Below are positions 8,450 through 16,755 of a DNA stretch of 64,000 nucleotides, in pieces. A program made the translations under genes and the position numbers. Source of the stretch: an uncultured Clostridia bacterium (GTDB taxonomy: Bacteria; Bacillota; Clostridia; Christensenellales; CAMQZB01); NCBI GenBank assembly GCA_947039455.1, contig CAMQZB010000003.1:1-64000 (forward strand), written 5' to 3'. Numbering within the stretch: the stretch's first letter is position 1; the number at the start of each line of letters is the position of its first letter. Below the pieces are notes generated by a model. That model was not told the origin of the DNA. It saw only the letters and a program-made list of their open reading frames with translations, and did no database searches.

Positions 8450-9121
8450 ATGAATAAATTAGATATAAAAGATTTAAAAAAAGACGAGGAGATTGAAGCG
8501 TTAATCAAATACACCGATGCACAACTTGAGCATTTGGGGTATACGGAACACTCAGTTCGCCACGTTTCTATTGTTGCTCATTGGGCAAGAGAAATAATCG
8601 AGAAATCAGGTGGTACGGAAGACGAAGCAAGGCTTGTTGAGATTGCTGGGTACTTGCACGATATTGGAAACTGCGTAAACAGGGCTAGTCATGCACAAAT
8701 TGGTGCTGTTTTAGCCTATGAATTGTTGACTAAACGTGGTATGCCCTATGGTGATGCGGCGCAAATTATGACTGCTATCGGAAACCATGACGAGCGTGAG
8801 GGGAATCCTTCAAGCCGTTTGGCGGCGGCACTTATTATTGCAGACAAATCGGACGTTCACAGAAGTCGTGTGCGTTATTCAAGACGTACTGAAGAAAAGG
8901 CTATGGGCGATATTCACGATCGTGTAAATTACGCTGTTCAAAGCTCTCACGTTAATATTGTGGGTGATGAAATCATACTTGATATTGTCATTGACACCGA
9001 CCTTTGCCCAGTTATTGACTACTTTGAAATTTACTTTAATAGAATGAAACTTTGCCGTTCTTCTGCTAAAGTGCTAGGTATGAATTTCGTGTTTATAGTA
9101 AACGGGGGACGACTTATTTAA
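8450..9121 (+). CDS. HD-domain phosphohydrolase
   Basis: A 223-residue HD-superfamily protein, predicted to be a metal-dependent phosphohydrolase. The His-Asp pair is in AGYLHDIGN (about residues 66-74). An upstream HSVRHV supplies another metal-ligand histidine and NHDE (about 112-115) another. The remaining part, TDLCPVIDYFEIYF, is typical of clostridial HD proteins of unknown substrate. Its stop overlaps the ATG of the ApbE gene by one base, so it is translationally coupled to the flavin-transfer cassette that follows. Ribosome binding site AAGGAGA. Confidence 0.8.
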   Translation: MNKLDIKDLKKDEEIEALIKYTDAQLEHLGYTEHSVRHVSIVAHWAREIIEKSGGTEDEARLVEIAGYLHDIGNCVNRASHAQIGAVLAYELLTKRGMPYGDAAQIMTAIGNHDEREGNPSSRLAAALIIADKSDVHRSRVRYSRRTEEKAMGDIHDRVNYAVQSSHVNIVGDEIILDIVIDTDLCPVIDYFEIYFNRMKLCRSSAKVLGMNFVFIVNGGRLI

Positions 9122-10167
9122 TGAAAAAGATTGTTGCGATTATTGTTTCATTTTGTCTATTACTATCATTTAGCGGTTGTTCTAATATGAATAAAACCCA
9201 ACTATTTTATCAAGGCGAGTTTATGTATATAGATTATAGTTTGAAAAATGCAAGTAATAAAGAGGCGGAAACTATAGAAAATCAGGTGAAAGAAATCATT
9301 GACCAAGTGGAAAAACTTGTAGCACTTAGTGACCCTGAAAGCGATATTTCCAAAATAAATAATTCAAATGGCGATTGGGTGGAAGTTAATCCCATGGTAG
9401 TTGAAATGCTAAAAATTTCTACCGATATTTACAACAAAACTGACGGTGCGTTTAACCCTGCCATGTATCCTATTGTAAAACTATGGGGTTTCGCTCCTGA
9501 CAATCAAGGTAATTACACGGAATCACGTGAACTTCCAAGTTCGCAAGCTATTGCTGATTTACTTCTTCATACTGATTTTGCCAAAATAGAAATTAAAGGC
9601 AACAAAGTAAGATTTCTTGACCCAGAAATGCAAATTGATCTTGGTGGAATAGCCAAAGGCTACGCTGTGGATTTGGTGCAAAAAATATTCTTAAAAAGTC
9701 AAGCTGAACCTTTTGAAGGTCTTATTAGCTTGATGTCAAATCAACTTGCTATCGGAAGTAAAGCAAAAAATACGCCATACACAATAGCGGTAACAAACCC
9801 AAGACCAGATGAAACAAACAACAGCTATTTTGCTGTGATTTCACTTGCTGACATGGGACTTTCCACTAGCGGTGATTACGAAAAATACTTTATAACAGAT
9901 GAGAAGCGTTACTGTCATATTATAGGAAAAAACGGCTATCCTATCGATGATGTGATTGCTGTTACTGTGTTTGAAAACAGCAGTGCAGTAGCTGATGCTA
10001 TGTCAACGGCGCTTTGCGTTATGGACATGGAAACCGCAGTTAATTACGCTACGGAAAACGAAATTGATTGCATAATTATAGACAAAAATCTCGCTTACGC
10101 TACTATCGGTGACGTAACAATCAAAGAGGGAATGGAAATAAATAAGGCTTACACAAAATATGAATAG
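9121..10167 (+). CDS. apbE: FAD:protein FMN transferase lipoprotein (ApbE family)
   Basis: Attaches FMN to Thr/Ser of extracytoplasmic flavoproteins, using FAD and Mg2+. A lipoprotein signal peptide is followed by lipobox LSFSGC, with Cys20 as the lipid anchor. Family motifs include LGGIAKGYAVD (about residues 177-187), STSGDYEKYF (about 243-252) and VADAMSTAL, the Mg-binding end (about 292-300). The usual HIIDPxTG motif reads HIIGKNGYP here, so an acidic position is changed. It is coupled to the HD gene upstream and overlaps the NusG_II gene downstream. The context suggests a membrane flavin/electron-transfer module. Confidence 0.9.
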   Translation: MKKIVAIIVSFCLLLSFSGCSNMNKTQLFYQGEFMYIDYSLKNASNKEAETIENQVKEIIDQVEKLVALSDPESDISKINNSNGDWVEVNPMVVEMLKISTDIYNKTDGAFNPAMYPIVKLWGFAPDNQGNYTESRELPSSQAIADLLLHTDFAKIEIKGNKVRFLDPEMQIDLGGIAKGYAVDLVQKIFLKSQAEPFEGLISLMSNQLAIGSKAKNTPYTIAVTNPRPDETNNSYFAVISLADMGLSTSGDYEKYFITDEKRYCHIIGKNGYPIDDVIAVTVFENSSAVADAMSTALCVMDMETAVNYATENEIDCIIIDKNLAYATIGDVTIKEGMEINKAYTKYE

Positions 10168-10549
10168 ATTACCCCAAGTAAAACAAAATAAGATTTTCAC
10201 TAAAGGTGACTTCCTAATAATGGCAGTTGCCTTAATTGTAATTATCGCAATTTTTATATTTTCAATCCGTCCAATGGTAACGGGTTCTACCGTGGAAATC
10301 TACGAAAGTGGCGAGCTTGTGCATACTATAAACCTGTCTAAAAACGAAAGTTATTTCTATGAAGTTGCTAGCGGAAACAACACTATAACAGTAAAAGACG
10401 GTGTTGCATACATAGAAGATTCCACATGTTCTGACCAACTTTGCGTGAAAATAGGCGCAATAAAAGACAGCGGAAAACAAATTATTTGCTTACCTAACCG
10501 ACTTAGAGTAGTGATAACTGGGGAGGGCGAAATCGATGCAATCTCCTAA
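10160..10549 (+). CDS. NusG domain II-like membrane protein
   Basis: A 129-residue protein with one N-terminal membrane helix (about residues 19-39) and an extracytoplasmic NusG-domain-II-like beta fold. The motif DSTCSDQLCVKIG (about residues 91-103) and a further Cys in QIICLP are characteristic. Such proteins recur beside ApbE and Gx/heptaprenyl-diphosphate-synthase-I-like genes. The start overlaps apbE by eight bases and the end overlaps the next gene by 14 bases, so the operon is tight. The biochemical role is not established. The Cys pair could be redox-active or bind metal (inference). Confidence 0.85.
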   Translation: MNRLPQVKQNKIFTKGDFLIMAVALIVIIAIFIFSIRPMVTGSTVEIYESGELVHTINLSKNESYFYEVASGNNTITVKDGVAYIEDSTCSDQLCVKIGAIKDSGKQIICLPNRLRVVITGEGEIDAIS

Positions 10550-11051
10550 CTGGAACAGCAAAAACTTAACAAAACTAGCATTGCTTACAGGCTTATCACT
10601 AATAATGTTTCTGGTAGAAAGCTTATTCCCACCCCTGCTACCCTTCGCCCCTGGTGCAAAGCTAGGATTGTCCAATATCTTTGTGCTAATCTCGCTCCTA
10701 ATGTTTAATCTACCAATGACTTTAATAATGATTATTGCAAAATGCTCAATTGCGATCCTATTCACAGGAAACGTTATGAGCCTTCTATACTCATTGACTG
10801 GCGGAATTTTCAGCGCTGTAATCATGTACGGCACAATGGGATTATTCTTCCCTAAGGTGTCAGTAATCGGCATAAGCCTTTTGGGTGGCATAGCACACAA
10901 CATCGCTCAACTACTAGTGGTTTCTCTAGTACTAGAAAGCTTCCACATTTTCGCTTACCTTCCCGTGCTATCTTTCGCCGGCGCTCTTGCCGGTATTCTT
11001 GTAGGCACCGTCGTGTTCTATATTTCTAAAGCTAATATTCCTGAATTATAA
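10536..11051 (+). CDS. Gx transporter family / heptaprenyl diphosphate synthase component I-like protein
   Basis: A 171-residue integral membrane protein with about five helices, matching the Hpre_diP_synt_I/Gx family. The signature APGAKLGLSNIFVL (about residues 38-51) is clear, with Gly-rich helices and GGIAHNIAQL later. Despite the family name it resembles an ECF-type substrate-binding membrane subunit more than a prenyl synthase. It is the last gene of the HD-apbE-NusG_II-Gx operon, and a dispersed GC-rich repeat follows its stop. The partnership with ApbE suggests flavin or quinone-related transport (inference). Confidence 0.85.
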   Translation: MQSPNWNSKNLTKLALLTGLSLIMFLVESLFPPLLPFAPGAKLGLSNIFVLISLLMFNLPMTLIMIIAKCSIAILFTGNVMSLLYSLTGGIFSAVIMYGTMGLFFPKVSVIGISLLGGIAHNIAQLLVVSLVLESFHIFAYLPVLSFAGALAGILVGTVVFYISKANIPEL

Positions 11052-11068
11052 ATAATTTGGATTTTTTT

Positions 11069-11138
11069 TAGGTAAGTGAAATGGGGCTATTCGCCCCAAA
11101 CCCCAACAAGGAGCTTGAGCCCCTTGACCCGCTTTTTT
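11069..11138 (+). repeat. GC-rich dispersed repeat, copy 3
   Basis: AGGTAAGTGAAATGGGG, then a GGGG/CCCC hairpin, AACCCCAACAAGG, and CCCCTTGACCCG with a T-run. It is nearly identical to copy 4 over about 65 bp. Reading frames across it are repeat artefacts. Confidence 0.85.
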
Positions 11139-11192
11139 GTTATGGTGCTTTTTTTTGCTGTGCATGGGAATGGGTTTGTTGTGGGAGTTTTT

Positions 11193-11285
11193 GGATTTTT
11201 TTAGGTAAGGGAAATGGGGCTATTCGCCCCAAACCCCAACAAGGAGCTGAGCCCCTTGACCCTCTTTTTTTAAGGGGGCTTTTTT
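11193..11285 (+). repeat. GC-rich dispersed repeat, copy 4
   Basis: A direct repeat of copy 3, differing by few bases, followed by a T-run and a G-rich stretch. Confidence 0.85.
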
Positions 11286-11393
11286 ATTTTGTTGTTGTGG
11301 CGTTTTGTTGCTTGTGGAAATGGGATTGATACTATTGGCAAATATAGTTATAAAAGTAAACAAATTTCTTTTATAATATGTTCTAAAAGGTAA

Positions 11394-11442
11394 CAAATAC
11401 TATTTGCGAATATATTTGAAATAGTGGGGCAAATACTATTTG
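11394..11442. repeat. Paired 13-bp palindromes CAAATACTATTTG
   Basis: Two identical 13-bp near-palindromes at 11394-11406 and 11430-11442, spaced 36 bp start to start, with a related sequence near 11330. They lie in the gene-free interval 11286-11506. Whether they bind a protein is unknown. Confidence 0.5.
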
Positions 11443-11506
11443 TTAATCACAGTTCTAAAATTGCCAACACAACAGAAGCGCCAGCAAAAAATAACACCAT
11501 TAAAAA

Positions 11507-11592
11507 ACGGGTCAAGGGTTTTGACCCTTGTGGGGTTAAGGACTCACAGCCCTTATGGAGTTTGAGGCAAAGCCTCATTTTACTTAATAACC
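11507..11592 (-). repeat. GC-rich dispersed repeat, copy 5 (inverted)
   Basis: Opens with CGGGTCAAGGG and a CCCTTG hairpin, then an expanded middle with GGCAAAGCC, and ends in CATTTTACTTAATAACCAAC. It abuts the 3' end of the minus-strand AraC gene. Confidence 0.8.
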
Positions 11593-11604
11593 AACAAAAA
11601 AAAA

Positions 11605-12336
11605 TTATAACTTAGATTTAATATAACCCATAGGTGACATGTCCATGAATTTCAGGAAATTGCGGTTGTAGGAGCGGAGAGAGTTGAAACCGTAATCGAA
11701 AGCAATTTGGGTAACGGTTTTTTTTCGTTGAAGGAGTTCGGGTAGTGATTTTGTGATTCGGTACTCGTTTATGATATGCGAGAAATTCGCCTTAAATATT
11801 CTGTTAAAAAGCTGAGAAATGTAATGGTAATCGTAAGAGAAATCATCAGCAATCTTTTGCAAAGTGATTTCTTCCTTGTAGTTTTTTTCAATGTAAGACA
11901 AGAACTGAGTCATGAAAAAATGGCTCTTTTGATTCTTGATATTAAAACTAGTCTTGTTGGAAAATTGCCAAATAATGTTGTAAATTATTGAGCAAAGAAG
12001 ATACTCGTCAGTGGAAGATTTAAGAAGTGGTATGAGATTTGTATTGTCAGTGAGATTGAAAACTGGCATGACAGCTTCGGTGTTTAGTGTCTTTTCGTAA
12101 AAGTTCATTGTAAATTTGTAAGGGTAAACGATGTGCAAACTGCTAGAGCTGTCAAAGCTGAAAAAACTGAAATTTTGGTGCGGTAAAATAACCACGCACT
12201 GTGACGCACTGATTTCGTAACTTTTGCCCTCAAGAGTGACTTGGACTGTCCCTTTGTCCACATATAGTATGTGGAACTGGCTAGATATTTCCATTGCACT
12301 ATTAATATTTGTCCTAATTTCACGTATAATTTCCAT
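11605..12336 (-). CDS. AraC-family transcriptional regulator
   Basis: A 243-residue regulator. The N-terminal half is a cupin-like sensor (residues 1-100, with an ILPHQNFSFFSF segment). The C-terminal tandem helix-turn-helix occupies about residues 145-243, with KIADDFSYDYHYISQLFN and VTQIAFDYGFNSLRSYNRNFLKF. It is transcribed divergently from the MsmK-type ABC ATPase gene, with 125 bp between starts, so it may control that gene (inference). The ligand is unknown and may be a sugar. It is slightly shorter than the usual 280-300 residues. Confidence 0.85.
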   Translation of the reverse strand: MEIIREIRTNINSAMEISSQFHILYVDKGTVQVTLEGKSYEISASQCVVILPHQNFSFFSFDSSSSLHIVYPYKFTMNFYEKTLNTEAVMPVFNLTDNTNLIPLLKSSTDEYLLCSIIYNIIWQFSNKTSFNIKNQKSHFFMTQFLSYIEKNYKEEITLQKIADDFSYDYHYISQLFNRIFKANFSHIINEYRITKSLPELLQRKKTVTQIAFDYGFNSLRSYNRNFLKFMDMSPMGYIKSKL

Positions 12337-12461
12337 ATTTCACATATTTTCCTTAACTTTTGTCCTATTAGTATAACATTTTTGTCTAGATTTTCCAAAT
12401 AAATGATGTATTATATAAGTGAATAAAAAAATAATTCATTAAAAGCGTTTAAGGAGAAAAT

Positions 12462-13601
12462 ATGGCAGGTTTAAGTTTAAGAAATATTAAGAAAATATAC
12501 GACGGAAAGGTTGTTGCTGTTTCCGACTTCTGCATGGAAATCGAGGACAAAGAGTTCATCGTTTTCGTAGGTCCATCAGGTTGTGGAAAATCTACTACAC
12601 TAAGAATGGTGGCGGGATTGGAAGAAATTTCTGAGGGCGAGCTTTACATTGACGACAAACTGATGAATGACGTTGAGCCAAAAGACAGAGATATCGCAAT
12701 GGTTTTCCAAAACTATGCGCTGTATCCGCACATGACTGTTTATGACAACATGGCTTTTGCTTTGAAACTAAAGAAAGTTCCTAAAGAAGAGATTGCGAAA
12801 ATGGTAAACGAGGCTGCAGAAATTCTTGATATTACAGATTATCTACAAAGAAAACCTAAAGCATTGTCAGGTGGTCAACGTCAACGTGTGGCACTTGGAC
12901 GTGCAATCGTTAGAAATCCAAAAGTATTCTTACTTGATGAGCCATTGTCAAATCTTGATGCGAAACTTCGTGCAGCAATGAGAACTGAGATTACGAAACT
13001 TCACCACAAATTGCAAACAACTTTTATTTATGTAACACATGACCAAGTTGAAGCCATGACAATGGGAACAAGAATCGTAGTTATGAAAGACGGTTTTGTT
13101 ATGCAAATCGGAGCACCACAACATCTTTATGATAATCCAGCTAACAAATTCGTAGCTAGTTTCATCGGAACACCTCAAATGAATTTCTTCGATGGTATTA
13201 TTTCTAAAAATGGAAATGTATCTTTTGCAAATGGGCAAAATATCACTATTCCAAAAGGTAATTTAGACAAGTTAGATTTTGTTGACGGTCAAGAAATTAC
13301 ATTGGGAATCCGTCCTGAAGATTTACATACTGAAGCAGTATTCCTTGATGTTTGCGAAAATAAAATTACAGCGAAAGTTGAAGTTAAAGAGGATCTTGGA
13401 AGCGAGGCTATTTTGTATTGCAACTTGAACCTTGAAGACGAAGCAAGTGTTGTTGTGGGATCAGCACAAACACTTTTAACTGCAAAAGTAGACAGCAGAA
13501 CAAAGGTAAACCGTATGGAGAATGTTATTTTGGGAGTTGATGCAAATCACTTGCACTTCTTTGATAAAGTTACTGAGAAAAACATGCTAATCAACCTTTA
13601 A
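12462..13601 (+). CDS. Carbohydrate ABC transporter ATPase (MsmK/UgpC type)
   Basis: A 379-residue MalK-like ATPase that energises sugar or polyol importers of the CUT1 type. Walker A is GPSGCGKST (about residues 38-46), Q-loop VFQNYALYPHMTV, signature LSGGQRQRVALGRA (about 134-147), Walker B VFLLDEP and switch THDQVEAM. A C-terminal TOBE/regulatory domain covers about residues 235-375. No permease or binding-protein genes adjoin it. It is probably a shared ATPase serving several transporters, as known for MsmK. Ribosome binding site AAGGAG. It is divergent from an AraC regulator. Confidence 0.92.
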   Translation: MAGLSLRNIKKIYDGKVVAVSDFCMEIEDKEFIVFVGPSGCGKSTTLRMVAGLEEISEGELYIDDKLMNDVEPKDRDIAMVFQNYALYPHMTVYDNMAFALKLKKVPKEEIAKMVNEAAEILDITDYLQRKPKALSGGQRQRVALGRAIVRNPKVFLLDEPLSNLDAKLRAAMRTEITKLHHKLQTTFIYVTHDQVEAMTMGTRIVVMKDGFVMQIGAPQHLYDNPANKFVASFIGTPQMNFFDGIISKNGNVSFANGQNITIPKGNLDKLDFVDGQEITLGIRPEDLHTEAVFLDVCENKITAKVEVKEDLGSEAILYCNLNLEDEASVVVGSAQTLLTAKVDSRTKVNRMENVILGVDANHLHFFDKVTEKNMLINL

Positions 13602-13621
13602 TCAATATTAAATAAACAATT

Positions 13622-13663
13622 AAGCACTTTTTCTATGAATTAATAGAGAAAGTGCTTTTTTTT
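13622..13663 (+). terminator. Terminator after the ABC ATPase gene
   Basis: A 15-bp stem with one mismatch (13622-13636 with 13643-13657), followed by a T-run. Confidence 0.8.
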
Positions 13664-13805
13664 ATGAATTTTAAGTTTATATGAAAAACATATTGAAACA
13701 GTGCCGATTTTGTGATACAATATATAAAATACCGCAAAAAATTGTGAATTATAGTGATTTTATAGAAAGATTATAATCTAGTTTTGTATTTTTTCAAGGT
13801 TTTAA

Positions 13806-13835
13806 TTGAAATATATACATTTTTTGTGCTATAAT
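13806..13835 (+). promoter_or_regulatory. Promoter of the maf operon
   Basis: TTGAAA, an 18-bp spacer and TATAAT, about 27 bp before the maf start. Confidence 0.65.
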
Positions 13836-13861
13836 AAAGAAAAGAACGAAAGGAAAATCCA

Positions 13862-14443
13862 ATGGAATATATTTTAGCATCAGCATCACCTAGACGGTCA
13901 GAATTGTTGAGAAAAATTATTAGTGAATTTCAAGTGATACCAAGCGGTGCAAATGAAGATTTGACACTGTATTATAGTCTACAAGAAATTGCTGATTTAA
14001 TCAAAAATTCACCAGAGAAAATAGTTGAAAAGCTAGCTTGTGTTAAAAGCAAATTTGTTTTGGAAAATCATATTGATTCAGTGGTTATTGGTTCGGATAC
14101 AGGAGTGTTTTTCAATGGAGAAATGCTAGGAAAACCAAAAGACAAAGATGATGCATTTAGAATGTTGAAATTGTTGTCGGGAAAAACACATGAAGTGATT
14201 ACTGGAATTGCTGTTATGTCAGCAAATAAATCCGTTGTTACAGCGGAGACCACAAAAGTAACTTTCAATGAAATCAATGATAAGAAAATTTTGGAATACA
14301 TAGAAACAGGCTCACCAATGGACAAAGCAGGGGGCTATGGAATTCAGGACGAAAACAATATAGTAAAAGAAATTGTGGGAGATTACCAGAATGTAATGGG
14401 ATTTCCAATAGATAGATTAAGCGAAATTTTAAAGAATTTTTAG
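13862..14443 (+). CDS. maf: Maf nucleotide pyrophosphatase
   Basis: A 193-residue Maf/YhdE house-cleaning enzyme hydrolysing dTTP, UTP or modified nucleotides to monophosphates. The opening ILASASPRRSELL (residues 4-16) has the SxSxRR substrate motif. The SDTGVFF stretch (about 79-85) holds the catalytic acidic residue, and LGKPKD and GKTHEVITG follow. GGYGIQ is near the C-terminus. The start has an AAAGGAAA ribosome binding site. It is first in a run with mreB-like and minDE, the standard neighbourhood for maf. Confidence 0.92.
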   Translation: MEYILASASPRRSELLRKIISEFQVIPSGANEDLTLYYSLQEIADLIKNSPEKIVEKLACVKSKFVLENHIDSVVIGSDTGVFFNGEMLGKPKDKDDAFRMLKLLSGKTHEVITGIAVMSANKSVVTAETTKVTFNEINDKKILEYIETGSPMDKAGGYGIQDENNIVKEIVGDYQNVMGFPIDRLSEILKNF

Positions 14444-14451
14444 GAGTAGTT

Positions 14452-15471
14452 ATGGCAACAGTAAATTTGATAATTGATTTAGGTTCTTCCTATACAACAA
14501 TATTTAAAAGCGGTGAGGGAATTGTTTTGCATGAACCTACACTATGTTTACTAAGTGGTGACGTGGTTGAAAGCAGCAAAATTATTGCTTACGGCATTGA
14601 CGCAAAAAAGATGGTGGGAAACCTACCTGAAGGACATCATTTATTGTACCCTATTCAAGAGGGCGCGGTGGCTTATCGTAAAGCGGCAATGGCGTTAGTT
14701 ACTCATTTTTTGAAAAAAGTAGTTGATAGAAATGATTATTTTGTTAAACCAAAAATCAGTGCATTTGTAAATGTACCATGCGGTTGTCAACAAGAGGAAA
14801 GGGAGTTAATTCAAAATCTTTTCCACAATTGTGGCGTAATGGAAGTTTATGAGCTTGATTCACCAATCTTTGCATACTACGGTTCAACTACTGCAACGGA
14901 AAACTCTGGATCTCAATTAGTGGTAGATATCGGTGGCGGATTAACGAATATTGCGTTAATGAGCGAAGCGGGAATTGACGTTGGATACAGTTTTGGTATC
15001 GGCGGACATGCTATTGATAAGGGAATTATTGAGGGACTAGAAAGTTCAGCTAACGTGAAAGTAGGTATTTTGACTGCCGAACAAATTAAATGCGAAATTG
15101 GTTCACTTTATGAAAACGAAAATAATTACACAGTGGTTTTCGGAAAGAATTTCTTAACGGGAAACCCAAGAAGTGCAACTATTTCATCAAAATATATTCG
15201 TTCAATGCTTGAATATTACTATGGCAAAATTGCGGATTTAATAGTAAATATCTTGAAAGACTTTTCTGACGAAACCCTAGCATCAATCTTCAAAAACGGA
15301 ATTATAGTTACTGGAGGCGGTGCGAAAATCACAGGATTGGAATGGTTCTTGAAACAAAGATTGGAGTGCCCAATCATTATTCCTGAACTACCAGACTTCG
15401 CAGCAACAAGAGGTGGTGCAATATTACTAGCAGATCCATTGCGTTTAAACCAACTTTTAAAGATAATGTAA
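14452..15471 (+). CDS. MreB-like actin homologue
   Basis: A 339-residue actin-fold ATPase of the MreB/Mbl family, which organises side-wall peptidoglycan synthesis under the membrane. Phosphate-1 loop IDLGSSYTTI (about residues 8-17), GIVLHEPTL, phosphate-2 loop VVDIGGGLTNIAL (about 158-170) and adenosine loop VTGGGAKITGL (about 285-295) are present. It is clearly divergent from typical MreB: the N-terminal DLGTANT is changed and several segments differ. It lies nine bases after maf, where mreB normally sits, but mreC and mreD do not follow. It may be the sole MreB or a paralogue. Confidence 0.85.
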   Translation: MATVNLIIDLGSSYTTIFKSGEGIVLHEPTLCLLSGDVVESSKIIAYGIDAKKMVGNLPEGHHLLYPIQEGAVAYRKAAMALVTHFLKKVVDRNDYFVKPKISAFVNVPCGCQQEERELIQNLFHNCGVMEVYELDSPIFAYYGSTTATENSGSQLVVDIGGGLTNIALMSEAGIDVGYSFGIGGHAIDKGIIEGLESSANVKVGILTAEQIKCEIGSLYENENNYTVVFGKNFLTGNPRSATISSKYIRSMLEYYYGKIADLIVNILKDFSDETLASIFKNGIIVTGGGAKITGLEWFLKQRLECPIIIPELPDFAATRGGAILLADPLRLNQLLKIM

Positions 15472-15529
15472 CAAAAAATTTGTCGAATAACATGCTGAAA
15501 ATTGTCTAATATTTTCGGTATATAAAAGA

Positions 15530-15556
15530 AAAGACGGGAATTGTCCCGTCTTTTTT
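15530..15556 (+). terminator. Terminator after the mreB-like gene
   Basis: A 10-bp stem, AAAGACGGGA/TCCCGTCTTT, with a 4-nt loop and a T-run. Confidence 0.8.
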
Positions 15557-15614
15557 ATTTTTGTGTTTTTATTGTAATTTTGTGATACTATACAACTAAT
15601 TGGAGGTGTGTAAA

Positions 15615-16409
15615 ATGCCAAGAAGAATTGTTGTAACAAGTGGAAAGGGCGGTGTAGGTAAAACTACCGTTGTGGCAAATTTAGGTGTGAAGCTCGCCGA
15701 AATGGGTCAAAGAGTTGTGCTTATAGATTCAGATTTAGGTCTGAATAATTTAGACGTGATTATGGGTGTGGAGAATAAAGTAGTTTACGACATCATTGAT
15801 GTGGTGGAAGGGCGTTGTCCTGTTAAAAGAGCCTTAGTAGCAGTTGACGGCAATCCTAATTTATTTGTAATGCCATCAGCTCATAGTTACGACAAATCAT
15901 ACATAAGCGGTCAAAATTTAAGAGTGGTAACAGAGCGATTGTCCGAAACATTCGACTATGTTATTGTGGATTGCCCAGCAGGTATTGAAATGGGATTTCA
16001 CCGTGCAGTTGCTTCTAGTTCAGAAGCGATTGTTGTAACCACTCCTGACATCTCCAGTTTGCATGATGCCAATAAAGTAATCAAAATGCTTGGAAGTTAT
16101 GACATGCATATCACAGGTTTAGTAATCAATCAAGTGCGAGGGGACTTGATGGTTACAAGTGATATGATGAATGTTGAGGACATTGTTTCATTGCTTGAAG
16201 TAATTCCTGTTGGCATACTTCCAAGCGACGATGTTGTTGGTATTCACAGTAGCGTTGGAATTCCTATTACCGCAGGAAATAATATCTATGACGCAATAGG
16301 TGTTATGGCAAACAACATACATTTTGGGGAAAATAAGTTGTATGATTGCACCAAGCGGTATAAAGGGTTTTTTGGGAAAATTAGACGTGACGTAAAAAGA
16401 AGGGTGTAA
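15615..16409 (+). CDS. minD: Septum site-determining ATPase MinD
   Basis: A 264-residue ParA/MinD ATPase that binds membrane as a dimer and positions the division inhibitor. Deviant Walker A GKGGVGKTT (about residues 10-18) is clear, then VLIDSDLGLNNLDVIMG and VDCPAGIE. The end FFGKIRRDVKRRV is the amphipathic membrane-targeting helix. The frame is open from a TTG at 15600, but GGAGGTG at 15602-15608 fits the ATG at 15615. A terminator separates it from mreB-like, and minE follows after 18 bases. No minC precedes it. Confidence 0.95.
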   Translation: MPRRIVVTSGKGGVGKTTVVANLGVKLAEMGQRVVLIDSDLGLNNLDVIMGVENKVVYDIIDVVEGRCPVKRALVAVDGNPNLFVMPSAHSYDKSYISGQNLRVVTERLSETFDYVIVDCPAGIEMGFHRAVASSSEAIVVTTPDISSLHDANKVIKMLGSYDMHITGLVINQVRGDLMVTSDMMNVEDIVSLLEVIPVGILPSDDVVGIHSSVGIPITAGNNIYDAIGVMANNIHFGENKLYDCTKRYKGFFGKIRRDVKRRV

Positions 16410-16427
16410 GAATTATTAGGGGGAATT

Positions 16428-16661
16428 ATGACGGTATCGCAAATTGAATTATGTAGATTGAAAAACATTTTATCAGGAAAAAAGGAAGAGCCATTGTCTG
16501 GTGTTAGAGTTTGTCAGATTGAGATTAAAAAAATCATGGCTGAATACTTTGAACTTGATAAAAAAGATATTAACTTTGAAGTGAAAAAATTAGGTGACTT
16601 TTATTCAATCAAAATGACAGCAAAAGCTAAATCGGTAAAGAAAATAAATATTTTACCCTAG
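16428..16661 (+). CDS. minE: Cell division topological factor MinE
   Basis: A 77-residue MinE. It would stimulate MinD ATPase and drive its release from membrane. RLKNILS (about residues 10-16) matches the anti-MinCD/MinD-binding helix start. The dimerisation part IEIKKIMAEYFELDKKDINFEV (about 32-53) follows the family pattern of an Ile-rich helix, then D..D/E..V. Ribosome binding site AGGGGG. The position after minD supports the call. Confidence 0.85.
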   Translation: MTVSQIELCRLKNILSGKKEEPLSGVRVCQIEIKKIMAEYFELDKKDINFEVKKLGDFYSIKMTAKAKSVKKINILP

Positions 16662-16755
16662 TTTTTTGTTCTAACAAATCATATTTATTCATAAAATATA
16701 TTGAGTTCAAGACAATTTGTCTTTGATGTAATATTAATTTGGAGGGAGTGATTTT

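Noticed and set aside
11081..11329. 82-codon plus-strand reading frame
   Set aside because: It lies wholly within two copies of the GC-rich dispersed repeat; its duplicated peptide follows from the DNA repeat and it has no ribosome binding site.
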